This document shows positions 24,970 to 33,563 of a DNA stretch of 64,000 bases, in pieces (position 1 is the stretch's first letter; each line of letters begins with the position of its first letter). The stretch is from Rubrimonas cliftonensis (GTDB taxonomy: Bacteria; Pseudomonadota; Alphaproteobacteria; Rhodobacterales; Rhodobacteraceae). A program made the position numbers and the translations under genes. The notes beneath the pieces are model-generated. The model was not told the origin of the DNA. It made no database searches and was given only the letters and a program-made list of their open reading frames with translations. The stretch lies in assembly GCF_900107585.1 (NCBI RefSeq), contig NZ_FNQM01000002.1, forward strand, positions 496,001 through 560,000, given 5' to 3'.

Positions 24970-25314
24970 CGACAGGCGCGCCGAGCGCAGGATCGGGCGT
25001 CCGCCGCGCTCCGCAGGGGGGCGATCGCCGGATGGCCGCCGCCCGGCGCCCGGTCGAGAACGAAAGCGCCCGGGACGCGGATAGCGCATTCGCGAGGTCG
25101 CCGTTCAGGATCGCGAATGTCGGCGCCGGCGACGTCCGGCGGCCTTTCGGGCGCGGCGGGGGCGACGAGCGGCGTGGGCGCCGAATCGGCCCCGCGCGCG
25201 TTCGACCCGGCGACGTCACGCGTTACATCCCGATGCGAACGAATTCTTGACTTCCCCGCGTCGAGCCGACGCGCGAGTGTGCAGTCCCGAGCAGAGAGAG
25301 CGACGCGCCGACCA
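24970..25314. other. Gene-free stretch before the radical SAM gene
   Basis: A 345-base leader with no separate gene. A perfect inverted repeat lies at 25087-25119. The frame of the radical SAM gene is open from 25117 but its residues upstream of 25315 are Ala/Ser/Arg-rich and unlike the enzyme. TTGACT at 25246 could be a -35 element, but no matching -10 was found. Confidence 0.45.
25087..25119. repeat. Perfect 9-bp inverted repeat, possible operator or hairpin
   Basis: CATTCGCGA (25087-25095) and TCGCGAATG (25111-25119) are exact reverse complements separated by 15 bases. Each arm also contains the palindrome TCGCGA. The spacing of 24 bases centre to centre suits two regulator sites on nearby DNA faces, or a hairpin in the leader RNA. 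Confidence 0.6.
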
Positions 25315-26397
25315 ATGGAAAGCATCTACTACGTCCTGTGCTGGGCCTGTCATCGCAAGTGCCGTCACTGTTACGAAAGCCGCTTCCGTCCCTATGTCCG
25401 TGGCGCGCTGCGCAAGGTGGTGGACGAGGCGCGCGCGGCGTTTCCGCGGGTGATCTCGAACCTGCCCGCCGAATTGGCCTATCTCGACCTGAACTCCCCG
25501 GACGAGGGCGCGCCCGGCGGCTATCTGCGCCGCCCCGGCCGCATCATTCTCGCCGGCGGCGAGGTTCTGGTGGATCCGGTGCGCGAGGAGGTGCTGTATC
25601 CCGCGCTTGAGGCGCTGCGCGAGCGTTACGCCGGGCAGGGCGTGCGCGTGGTGGTGCAGACCACCGGCGATCTGGTGACGCCCGCCATCGTCGACGACCT
25701 GCTGGCGCGCGGGGTCTGGATGATCTCCTGCGCCGGCATGGACGATTTCCATGTCGGGCTGGAGGGTGAGAAGCGCGTCCCCCTCCAGCAGCGGCTGCGC
25801 GAGATGTTCGAGGCCGCGGGCATGCGCGACGGCAGGCTGGCGAGCGCGAAGCGCGACTGGGCGGATCAGACCGCCGACGCGCCGGTCTACTCCTTCTTCG
25901 GCGCGACCGACGACGCGTGGATCGGCAAGATCTGGCCCCGCGGTCGGGCGTGGGAGAATTCGCTGTCGAAGGCGACCGTCGCCGACAATTTCTGCAACGC
26001 GTGGTCCGGCGGGCTGGGGTTTCTCAATCGCGGCCTCTCGGGGTCGGAGGTCTCGATCGACCCCAACGGCGACGTGTTCCCCTGCTGCCTCAAGACCGCC
26101 GCGCCGCTCGGCAACCTGTGCGAGGAACGGCTGGAGGACATTCTCGAAAGCCTGGTCGGTCATCCGGCCTTCGAGGCGATCGCAATGGGGCATCCCGAGC
26201 GCATGGGCCTGTCCCATGGCTGGGACGTGGCGCGCTTCTTGGAGGCCAGCCGCACCAGCCGGCCCGACGGCGCGCCCTACCGCAACCTGTGCATCGGCTG
26301 CGACCGCTTCCATGCCGAAGTGCTGGGGCCGGAGATCGCGCGCATCCGCGCCGCCCGACTGGCCGCCCGGCCCGCCGCGCGCCGCGCCGCCGAATAG
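25315..26397 (+). CDS. Radical SAM enzyme with SPASM-like C-terminal cysteines
   Basis: Cytoplasmic radical S-adenosylmethionine enzyme of 360 residues. The 4Fe-4S cluster motif is CHRKCRHC (Cys12, Cys16, Cys19), and a GGE motif (ILAGGEVLV) lies about residue 80. The C-terminal part holds a SPASM/twitch-like set: VFPCCLKT near residue 255 and CIGC near 326-329, for an auxiliary cluster. The MESIYYVLCWAC start is close to the N terminus of other family members; the ribosome site is weak. A YnjBCD-type ABC transporter follows 46 bases later on the same strand. No precursor peptide gene is visible nearby, so peptide modification is not supported; a small-molecule substrate imported by the transporter is the simplest guess. 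Confidence 0.85.
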   Translation: MESIYYVLCWACHRKCRHCYESRFRPYVRGALRKVVDEARAAFPRVISNLPAELAYLDLNSPDEGAPGGYLRRPGRIILAGGEVLVDPVREEVLYPALEALRERYAGQGVRVVVQTTGDLVTPAIVDDLLARGVWMISCAGMDDFHVGLEGEKRVPLQQRLREMFEAAGMRDGRLASAKRDWADQTADAPVYSFFGATDDAWIGKIWPRGRAWENSLSKATVADNFCNAWSGGLGFLNRGLSGSEVSIDPNGDVFPCCLKTAAPLGNLCEERLEDILESLVGHPAFEAIAMGHPERMGLSHGWDVARFLEASRTSRPDGAPYRNLCIGCDRFHAEVLGPEIARIRAARLAARPAARRAAE

Positions 26398-26443
26398 CGC
26401 CACGCCGCGTCCTTGGATTTCTGGACGATACCGGAGACGCACC

Positions 26444-27649
26444 ATGATCCGCATGATTTCGGCAGGCCTCGCGCTTCTGGCCTCCGCGGCCGCCGCGCAG
26501 AGCCCCGACCCCGCCGACTGGGACGCGGTGCTTGCCGAGGCGCGCGGCCAGACCGTCTATTGGCACGCCTGGGGCGGCTCCGCGGCCGTGAACGACTACA
26601 TCGCCTGGGCGGGCGCGCAGGTCGCCGAGCGCCATGGCGTGACAGTCGAGCATGTGAAGCTGGCCGACACCGCCGAGGCCGTCAGCCGCGTGATCGCCGA
26701 GAAGGCCGCGGGCCGCGACGAGGGCGGCGCGGTCGACCTCATCTGGATCAACGGCGAGAACTTCGCAGCGATGAAGCAACAGGGCCTGCTGTTCGGGCCA
26801 TGGGTCGAGCAGGCGCCGAACTGGGCCTTCGTGGACGTCGAGGGCAAGCCCGCCGTCACCGCCGACTTCACCGTGCCGACGGACGGGCTGGAGGCCCCCT
26901 GGGGCATGGCGCAGCTGATCTTCTACCACGACGCGGCGCGCGCCCCCGCGCCGCCGCGGTCGATGCCCGCGCTGCTGGACTGGGCCGCCGCCAACCCGGG
27001 GCGCTTCGCGTTCCCGCAGCCGCCGGACTTTCTCGGCTCGACCTTCCTGAAGCAGGCGCTCCACGAACTGACGCCGGAGCCCGACGTCCTGCTGGCGCCG
27101 CCCGAGCAGACCGACTACGCCGCCGCGACCGCGCCGCTGTGGGACTTTCTCGACGCGCTGACGCCGGACCTGTGGCGGTCGGGGCGCGCCTGGCCGCCGA
27201 ACGGCGCGCGGCTGATCCAGTTGATGGCCGACGGCGAGATCGACCTCGCGCTGAGCTTCAATCCCAACGAGCCGTCGAACGCCATCGCCAGGTTCGAGCT
27301 GCCCGAGACCGTGCGCGCCTATGTGCTGGACGGAGGGACCATCGGCAACGCGAGCTTCGTCGCCATCCCCTACAACGCCAGCGCCAGGGCCGGGGCCATG
27401 GCGCTCGCGGATTTCCTGATGTCGCCCGAGGCGCAGGCCCGCAAGCAGAACCCCGAGATCTGGGGAAACGGCACGGTGCTGGCGATGGACAGGCTCCCGC
27501 CAGCGGACCGCGCGGCCTTCGAGGCCCTGCCGCTCGGCGTCGCCGCCCTGACGCCCGAGGAGCTGGGCGAGAGCCTGCCCGAGCCGCACCCCGGCTGGAT
27601 GGTCCGGCTCGAGGAGGACTGGACCGCGCGCTACGGCCTGGCGCCGTGA
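26444..27649 (+). CDS. ynjB: YnjB-type ABC transporter substrate-binding protein
   Basis: Periplasmic binding protein of 401 residues, COG4134/YnjB type. A signal peptide (MIRMISAGLALLASAAAAQ) is followed by QTVYWHAWGGSAAVNDYI at the mature N terminus, then VDLIWINGENFAAMK, and LDLALSFNP-like residues in the second lobe. The ligand is unknown in this family. GGAG sits upstream of the ATG. The permease and ATPase follow in order, and the upstream radical SAM gene is 46 bases away, which suggests one operon. Confidence 0.88.
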   Translation: MIRMISAGLALLASAAAAQSPDPADWDAVLAEARGQTVYWHAWGGSAAVNDYIAWAGAQVAERHGVTVEHVKLADTAEAVSRVIAEKAAGRDEGGAVDLIWINGENFAAMKQQGLLFGPWVEQAPNWAFVDVEGKPAVTADFTVPTDGLEAPWGMAQLIFYHDAARAPAPPRSMPALLDWAAANPGRFAFPQPPDFLGSTFLKQALHELTPEPDVLLAPPEQTDYAAATAPLWDFLDALTPDLWRSGRAWPPNGARLIQLMADGEIDLALSFNPNEPSNAIARFELPETVRAYVLDGGTIGNASFVAIPYNASARAGAMALADFLMSPEAQARKQNPEIWGNGTVLAMDRLPPADRAAFEALPLGVAALTPEELGESLPEPHPGWMVRLEEDWTARYGLAP

Positions 27650-27680
27650 CCGCTTCCGCGCTCCGCTTCGGCGCGACGGC

Positions 27681-29420
27681 GTGAGCGACGCGGCGCTGGC
27701 GCAGCGGCCGGGGGGCCCGAGGCTTCGCGGCCGGGCGCTGCCCTGGGCGCCGGCGCTGACGCTGGCCGTGATGCTCGGCCCCGTGGCGGCGGGGCTCGCT
27801 GGAACGGTCGGCCCGGCTTTCGGCTGGATGCCGGCGCTCGGCGGCCACACCCTTACGTTCGAGGTGATGCGCGGCCTGTTCGACTGGCCGGGGCTGACCC
27901 GGGCGGCGCTGCTCAGCGTCGGCGTCGGCTTCGCCGCTACGGCGCTGTCGCTGGCGGCGGTCGCGCTGATCGTCGCGGGATGGCGTGGGACGCGGGCCTT
28001 CGGCGCGATGGAGCGGGCGCTCTCGCCGCTCCTTTCCGTGCCGCACGCTGCGGCCGCCTTCGGCCTCGCCTTCCTGATCGCGCCGTCGGGCTGGGTCGCG
28101 CGGGCGCTCTCGCCCTGGGCGACGGGGTGGGAGCGTCCGCCCGACCTGCTGACCGCGCAGGACCCTGCGGGCGTGGCGCTGACCCTCGGCCTCGTCGCCA
28201 AGGAGATCCCGTTCCTGCTGCTCATGACGCTGGCGGCGCTGGCGCAGGCGCGGTCTGCGCAGGGCGCGACCACGGCGCGCGCGCTGGGTTACGGGCGCGT
28301 CACGGGCTGGCTCAAGGCCGTGTTCCCGCAGGTCTATCGCCAGATCCGGCTGCCGGTCTACGCGGTGCTGGCCTATTCGATGTCGGTGGTCGACGTCGCG
28401 ATGATCCTCGGCCCCAGCACGCCGCCGCCGCTGTCGGTGCAGGTGGTGCGGTGGATGGGCGACCCGGACCTCGCGCTGCGCTTCCGCGCCGCCGCCGGGG
28501 CGCTGCTGCAGCTTGCGCTGGTGCTCGCCGCGCTCGGCGTCTGGCGGCTGGGCGAAATCGCGGTCGGACGCCTCGGCCGCCGCTGGGCCGAGGGCGGCGG
28601 GCGCGGCGCGCCGGCGGTCGAGACCGCGCTGCGCCTGGCGGGGCTGGCCGCGGGGCTGCTCGCGGCGCTGGCGGTCTTCGCGGGGCTCGCCGGTCTGGCG
28701 GTGTGGTCGGTCGCGGGTTTCTGGACCTTCCCCGACGCGCTGCCCGACGCGCTGACGCTGCGGACATGGGAGCGGCATGGGCCGCGGCTCGGCGCGCTGC
28801 TGGCCGAGACGGCGCTGATCGGCGCGGCCGCCACCGTCCTCGCCATGCTGCTGACAGTCGCCTGCCTGGAGGCCGAGCACCGGCACGGGCTGCGCCCCGC
28901 CCAGCGCGCGCTCTGGCTGCTCTACCTGCCGCTGATCGCGCCGCAAGTGGCTTTCCTGACCGGTTTCCAGACGCTGGCGCTGGTCGTCGGTCTCGACGGC
29001 GGACGGGCGGCGGTGATCGTGGCCCACCTGGTGTTCGTGCTGCCCTATGTGTTCCTGTCGCTCGCGGACCCGTGGCGGGCCTGGGACGGCCGCTTCGACG
29101 TCGCCGCCCGCGCGCTGGGCGCGGGGCCGGACCGGGTGCTCTGGGCCGTGCGGCTGCCGATGCTGCTGCGCCCGCTGCTGACGGCTGGAGCGGTGGGCTT
29201 CGCCGTCTCGGTCGGCCAGTACCTGCCGACGCTGCTGGTCGGCGGGGGGCGGGTGCAGACGGTGACGACGGAGGCGGTGGCGCTGGCCTCCGGCGGCGAC
29301 CGGCGGCTGATCGGGGTTCATGCGCTGGCGCAGGCCGCGGCGGCGCTGGTCCCGTTCCTCGCGGCCGTGCTGCTGCCGCGGCTGATCTGGCGCGACCGCA
29401 AGGCGCTGCGCCATGGTTGA
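27681..29420 (+). CDS. ynjC: YnjC-type fused ABC transporter permease
   Basis: Inner-membrane protein of 579 residues made of two permease modules in one chain, with about twelve hydrophobic segments. Each half shows a coupling loop: TTARALGYGRVTGWLKAVFP in the first and AARALGAGPDRVLWAVRLPM in the second. The fused form is the norm for YnjC and explains why only one permease gene is present. The start is GTG at 27681, 31 bases after ynjB. The gene overlaps ynjD by 8 bases. Confidence 0.88.
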   Translation: MSDAALAQRPGGPRLRGRALPWAPALTLAVMLGPVAAGLAGTVGPAFGWMPALGGHTLTFEVMRGLFDWPGLTRAALLSVGVGFAATALSLAAVALIVAGWRGTRAFGAMERALSPLLSVPHAAAAFGLAFLIAPSGWVARALSPWATGWERPPDLLTAQDPAGVALTLGLVAKEIPFLLLMTLAALAQARSAQGATTARALGYGRVTGWLKAVFPQVYRQIRLPVYAVLAYSMSVVDVAMILGPSTPPPLSVQVVRWMGDPDLALRFRAAAGALLQLALVLAALGVWRLGEIAVGRLGRRWAEGGGRGAPAVETALRLAGLAAGLLAALAVFAGLAGLAVWSVAGFWTFPDALPDALTLRTWERHGPRLGALLAETALIGAAATVLAMLLTVACLEAEHRHGLRPAQRALWLLYLPLIAPQVAFLTGFQTLALVVGLDGGRAAVIVAHLVFVLPYVFLSLADPWRAWDGRFDVAARALGAGPDRVLWAVRLPMLLRPLLTAGAVGFAVSVGQYLPTLLVGGGRVQTVTTEAVALASGGDRRLIGVHALAQAAAALVPFLAAVLLPRLIWRDRKALRHG

Positions 29421-30063
29421 GGGCGCGCGAAGGGGGCTGGCGCTCGAACGCCTCGCGATCACCCATGCGGGCAGGCCGCTCGTCGCGCTCGACATCGTGG
29501 TGGCGCCGGGCGAGGCGGCGACCGTCATGGGGCCCTCCGGCGTCGGCAAGTCCACGCTGCTGGCCGCCGTCACCGGGACGCTGGACCCGGCGTTCGCGAT
29601 GACGGGGCGCGTGCGCCTCGACGGCGTCGACGTCACGGGCCTGCCGACCGAGGCCCGCCGCATCGGGATCCTGTTCCAGGACGAGCTGCTGTTCCCGCAC
29701 CTCTCGGTCGGCGGCAACCTCGCCTTCGGCCTGCCGGCGCATGTCCGCGGCCGTGCGGCCCGACGCGCGCGCGTCGAGGCGGCGCTGGAGCGCGTCGGCC
29801 TGTCGGGATACGCCGGCCGCGACCCGGCCACGCTGTCGGGCGGCCAGAAGGCGCGGGTCGCCTTGATGCGCATGCTGCTGTCGGAGCCGCGGGCGCTGCT
29901 GCTGGACGAGGCGTTCTCGCGCCTCGACGCGGCGCTGCGCGACCAGATCCGGCGGCTGGTGTTCGACATGGCGCGGCGCGACGGGTTGCCGGTGCTGCAG
30001 GTGACGCATGACCGCTCGGATGCGGCGGCCGCGAACGGCCCCGTCTTGGAGCTTCACCCATGA
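29413..30063 (+). CDS. ynjD: YnjD-type ABC transporter ATP-binding protein
   Basis: Cytoplasmic ATPase of 216 residues with Walker A MGPSGVGKST, signature LSGGQKAR, Walker B LLLDEAF (the usual Glu-Pro is Glu-Ala, as in YnjD) and switch histidine VTHD. The ATG at 29413 overlaps the end of the permease gene by 8 bases. It is compact, without a C-terminal regulatory domain. It completes the YnjBCD transporter, whose cargo is unknown. Confidence 0.9.
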   Translation: MVEGARRGLALERLAITHAGRPLVALDIVVAPGEAATVMGPSGVGKSTLLAAVTGTLDPAFAMTGRVRLDGVDVTGLPTEARRIGILFQDELLFPHLSVGGNLAFGLPAHVRGRAARRARVEAALERVGLSGYAGRDPATLSGGQKARVALMRMLLSEPRALLLDEAFSRLDAALRDQIRRLVFDMARRDGLPVLQVTHDRSDAAAANGPVLELHP

Positions 30064-30318
30064 CCGGTCGCTCCCGCCATCATCGATGACGACCCTCCCC
30101 GGCGCCATCGCGGCGGCCGCCCTGCCCGGGCCATGTGGGTGGATCGGGTGACGGGTCGCGGGATGCGGCGGGGCCGCGCGGTCGCCGCGTCGACGTCAGA
30201 GTGGCGATGCGGGAAACAGACTTGCCCGGCAAGCCGAAAAGTCACACGCCGCGGACCCTCAATGCAGGGCGGAGCGACCCAGGCCGTGCTCACCGCCTCG
30301 GGAATGCGGTGCGAATCA

Positions 30319-30395
30319 TGGTCGGAGTGAGAGGATTCGAACCTCCGGCTTCTGCCTCCCGAAGACAGCGCTCTACCAGGCTGAGCTACACTCCG
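30319..30395 (-). tRNA. tRNA-Pro (CGG)
   Basis: The minus strand folds into a full cloverleaf. The acceptor stem is CGGAGTG/CACTCCG, the D-arm GCTC..GAGC with the loop AGCCTGGTA, and the anticodon stem CTGTC/GGCAG with loop TTCGGGA, which places anticodon CGG at positions 34-36. The T-arm contains TTCGAAT. A discriminator A and an encoded CCA follow (30319-30321). The 255 bases between ynjD and this tRNA show nothing else. Confidence 0.95.
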
Positions 30396-30486
30396 AACAC
30401 GCGCTCTCTTAGCCAAGCGGCGCGGGCGGCGCAAGCGGCTGCGATGCTGCGCGAGCGCCCCGGCGGGTCAAGTCGCCCGCGCCGCC

Positions 30487-30846
30487 TCAAGCCCCGTCGA
30501 AGGGCGCCAGCGCCGCCTGCGCCTTCTTCGTGAGGTTGCGCCGGATGAGCGCGTAGGATGCGCGAAGGCGGTGCGCGAGCTCGTCGTCGGCGACGTCCTC
30601 CGGAAGCAGCGCCCAGCTTCGGTGAAAGTAGGGCGCGCGGGACGCAACGCCGGCGTCGATCAGCATGGCGGCGGTCTCGATGTCGCGGCATTTGACCGCG
30701 ACGCCCGGCGTCACGGCCCCGATGCAGGCGAAGAGCTTGCCGCCGACCTTCCACGCCGCATGGCCGCCGCCCCAGGGATCGGAGACCTCGGCGCCGGGCA
30801 TGTCCCGGCAGAGCCCGGCGACACGGTCTGAGAGGCCTGGCGCCAT
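30487..30846 (-). CDS. MmcQ/YjbR family protein
   Basis: Small cytoplasmic protein of 119 residues, YjbR/MmcQ family, with the family motifs WKVGGKLFACIG, PGVAVKC and YFHRSWALLPEDV. The fold resembles type IV toxin/DNA-binding domains but no activity is established. The ATG at 30846 has GGAGG 6 bases upstream; longer in-frame starts lack one. It is the downstream neighbour of the FAD-linked oxidase, whose stop is at 30869, 22 bases before this start, so the two may share a transcript. Confidence 0.82.
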   Translation of the reverse strand: MAPGLSDRVAGLCRDMPGAEVSDPWGGGHAAWKVGGKLFACIGAVTPGVAVKCRDIETAAMLIDAGVASRAPYFHRSWALLPEDVADDELAHRLRASYALIRRNLTKKAQAALAPFDGA

Positions 30847-30868
30847 CCTGGTCCTCCCCCGCCGCCGG

Positions 30869-32275
30869 CTACTGCGCCGCCATGCCGGGGAACAGGTAGA
30901 AGCCCTGCGCCGCGAAGTCATGGTCGGGGTCGTCCCAGGCGATCATCTTGCCGGGGTTGAGCAGGCCCTTGGGGTCCGTCTCGCGCTTGAAGCCGAGCTG
31001 CGCGGGGTCGGACTGCTTCATGCCGCCTTCCTCAAGCGTGTAGCGGTGCGGGTTGAAGACGGGGCAGCCGCGCGCCTCGTGCCCGGCGACGATCGCATCG
31101 AGCCGCGCCTCGTCGGTGAAGCGCACCAGCGGCAGGCCCATGCCGCGCACCCTGCCGTCGAAGCGCACGAACTCGACATGGCCGGGAACCTCGTCGCCAT
31201 AGACCTCGGCCATCTCGACGATCTTCTCCACGGTCGGCTCGCCGTAGAGCACCTGGAGGTAGGTGATCGAGGGGTCGACGCGCAGGGCGCGCAGCGTGGT
31301 GTGGTTCCAGCCGAGTTCGTAGGCCGGCGGCAGCCCCTCGGTCGCGTCGCGGTCGGAGCGGAACAGGACGCGCGCCGACGGCCAGCGGGCGGCGAAGGCG
31401 TCCAGCGCGCCCATGGCGTTGGGCGCGGCCATCGCGACGACAAGGTGATCGTGCGGTCCGATGAAGCGCGCGTGGCGCTTGAAGAAGTTCTGGCCGATGG
31501 GGGCGGCGACCGTGCAGAGCTGCTTGAGAAGCATGCCGTCCTGGTGGCCGAGGGCGTAGGCGAAGGCGTTGGCCTCGCGCCATGTGTCGAAGCCGAGCAG
31601 GACGTCGCGCCATTCATAGGCCGGCGCCAGCGGCGCCTCGACCTCGGTGATGACGCCGTTGACGCCATAGGCGTGGCTGGCCTTGTGGATGTCGTCGCCG
31701 GTCAGCCTCAGGGTCCGCGGCTCGGCCTCGCAGGTCACGAGCGTCAGCGACAGGAGGTTGCCGGCGTCGCGCAGGCCGCCCCAGCGGATCGAGCCGACGC
31801 CGCCCGAGCCGCCGGCGACGAAGCCGCCGATGGTGGCGGTCTGGGCGGTGGAGGGGTGCATCCGCAGCTCCTGCCCGGACTGCGCGCGGGTCTGGCGATC
31901 GATCCCGGCGATGATCGCGCCGGCCTCGGCGCGCACCCGGCCCGGCGCGATCTCGAGCACGCGGTCGAAATGCTTCATGTGCAGCACCATGCCGCCGGCG
32001 AGCGGCATCGCCTGGCCGTAGTTGCCGGTGCCGGCGCCGCGGGTCGTCACGGGCACGTCATGGGCGTAGGCGGCGGCGAGCGCGCGGCGCAGTTCGTCCG
32101 CATCCCGCGGCGCGACGACGAAATCGGCGGTCAGATGGTCCATCCGGGCCTTGAGCACGGGAGAATACCAGAAGAAGTCGCGGCTCTTCTGCTTCACCGT
32201 GGCGGGCGTGTCGTCGATGTCGAGGCCGGCGAGCGCGGCCTTGCAGCCCGCGATGTCAGGTCTTGCGGCGGTCAT
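30869..32275 (-). CDS. FAD-linked oxidase (PCMH-type, D-lactate dehydrogenase/GlcD-like)
   Basis: Flavoprotein of 468 residues that oxidises a hydroxy-acid or similar substrate. The PCMH-type FAD-binding domain is recognised by VTTRGAGTGNYGQ, HPSTAQTATIGGFVAGGSGG and the VNGVITEVEAPL segment; the C-terminal substrate half ends with KETDPKG-like residues (RETDPKGLLNPGKM), as in GlcD-type oxidases. It has no transmembrane segments. It is the last enzyme gene of the operon with the cytosine-deaminase-like gene and the ABC importer (28 bases between them). The substrate is probably the imported compound or a product of the deaminase; this is inference. Confidence 0.88.
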   Translation of the reverse strand: MTAARPDIAGCKAALAGLDIDDTPATVKQKSRDFFWYSPVLKARMDHLTADFVVAPRDADELRRALAAAYAHDVPVTTRGAGTGNYGQAMPLAGGMVLHMKHFDRVLEIAPGRVRAEAGAIIAGIDRQTRAQSGQELRMHPSTAQTATIGGFVAGGSGGVGSIRWGGLRDAGNLLSLTLVTCEAEPRTLRLTGDDIHKASHAYGVNGVITEVEAPLAPAYEWRDVLLGFDTWREANAFAYALGHQDGMLLKQLCTVAAPIGQNFFKRHARFIGPHDHLVVAMAAPNAMGALDAFAARWPSARVLFRSDRDATEGLPPAYELGWNHTTLRALRVDPSITYLQVLYGEPTVEKIVEMAEVYGDEVPGHVEFVRFDGRVRGMGLPLVRFTDEARLDAIVAGHEARGCPVFNPHRYTLEEGGMKQSDPAQLGFKRETDPKGLLNPGKMIAWDDPDHDFAAQGFYLFPGMAAQ

Positions 32276-32303
32276 CGGCGGACTCCTGATGGGCGGCGCG
32301 GTC

Positions 32304-33563
32304 TCAGGCCTGCGCCGGCTCCGGCGCGAAAAGCTGGTCGAGTTCGGCGTAGTCGGGCGGGCGCGCGTCGATGGCCCTGCCGCCGCGGATCACCAGGCGG
32401 TCGGAATGCGGGCGCGAGAGCAACTCGGTCCATTCCCGGGCCGGAAACACGACGAGGTCGGCCGGCGCGCCTTGCGCGATCTCGCCCGCCTTCACGCCCA
32501 TGATGCGCGCGGGCGTCGCAGCGAAGGCGGCGGGCCAGTCGCTCACCGGATGATCCAGATGCGCGACCCGCACCGCCTCCCGCATCACTTCGAGCATGTC
32601 GTGGTCGCCATAGGCGTAGAACGGGTCGCGCGTGTTGTCGGAGGCGAAGGCGACGGGCACGCCGCGGGCCTTCAGTTCGTGAACGAGCGTCACGCCGCGC
32701 GAGCGGGGGGTGCGCGCGGCGTGTCGGTCCTGCAAGTAAAGGTTGCAGAGCGGCAGCGACACAACCGAAAGCGCCGCCGCGGCGACGAGGTCCATGGTGG
32801 CCGAGGCCGCGTCGTCGGGCTGGCGGGCGAGCGAGCAGCAGTGGCCGCACAGCACCCGCCCCGCGAAGCCCGTGCGCAGCACGGCGAGCGCGACCTCGCG
32901 CAGCGTCGCCGCGTCAGGATCCTGCGTCTCGTCGACGTGGAGATCGACGTCCATCCCGCGCTCTGCGGCCATGCGCAGCAGCAGGTCGAGCCGCGAGGTG
33001 ATGTCGGGAACCGGAAACGTCACCGCGCCCAGCACGCCGCCGTGGCGCGCTGCGACGTCCGCCGTTTCGCGGAACGCGTCGCTCCCCACCATGTCGATGG
33101 GGACGAGGCAGACGGCCTGCAGCGCGATGCGGCCCGCCCAACGGTCCCGCGCCTCGGCGAAGACAGGCCAGCTTATGCCGGTCTGCGGCCCGATGCTGTC
33201 GAGATGTGTGCGCAGCGCAACCGTGCCGTGGGCGTAGGCGCAGCGCAGGCCGAACTCCATGCGGGCGGCGACGTCGCGGGCGCTCCAGCGCGCCTCGCGG
33301 TCAGCCGCGACGCTCTCCAGCGCACCCTGGAAGCTGCCGTCGGGGTTTGGCGTGCGGGGCCAGATGTGGCCCTTGTCGAGATGGGTGTGGCAGTCGACGA
33401 AGCCGGGCATGACGATGCAGCCCCGCAGGTCCACCACCGGCGCGTCCGGCGGCCCCTCGAAGGCGATGCGGTCTCCCGTCAGCCAGATGTCGCGCAGGCC
33501 CTGCCCGAGCAGCCGGGCGTGGGCGAGGCGGCAGTCGCCTTCGGGCCGCGTCCAGCGATTCAT
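32304..33563 (-). CDS. Cytosine deaminase-like metal-dependent hydrolase (CodA family)
   Basis: Amidohydrolase-superfamily enzyme of 419 residues. Motifs in order are the metal ligands DCHTHLDKGH near residue 65, the later histidines in LHVDETQDP and GHCCSLAR, and the catalytic aspartate in FASDNTRDPF. The family deaminates cytosine, creatinine or related heterocycles. The product of the importer genes is therefore probably a pyrimidine- or hydantoin-like compound. The ATG at 33563 overlaps the permease stop (ATGA). The stop is 28 bases before the FAD oxidase start. Confidence 0.88.
   Translation of the reverse strand: MNRWTRPEGDCRLAHARLLGQGLRDIWLTGDRIAFEGPPDAPVVDLRGCIVMPGFVDCHTHLDKGHIWPRTPNPDGSFQGALESVAADREARWSARDVAARMEFGLRCAYAHGTVALRTHLDSIGPQTGISWPVFAEARDRWAGRIALQAVCLVPIDMVGSDAFRETADVAARHGGVLGAVTFPVPDITSRLDLLLRMAAERGMDVDLHVDETQDPDAATLREVALAVLRTGFAGRVLCGHCCSLARQPDDAASATMDLVAAAALSVVSLPLCNLYLQDRHAARTPRSRGVTLVHELKARGVPVAFASDNTRDPFYAYGDHDMLEVMREAVRVAHLDHPVSDWPAAFAATPARIMGVKAGEIAQGAPADLVVFPAREWTELLSRPHSDRLVIRGGRAIDARPPDYAELDQLFAPEPAQA

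Noticed and set aside
25117-25314. N-terminal extension of the radical SAM protein from 25117
   Set aside because: The frame is open, but the residues are Ala/Ser/Arg-rich and unlike the enzyme; the family-like N terminus begins at 25315.
27258-29969. Minus-strand open frame of about 900 codons opposite ynjBCD
   Set aside because: It is antisense to three well-supported transporter genes and has low-complexity composition and no motifs or ribosome site.
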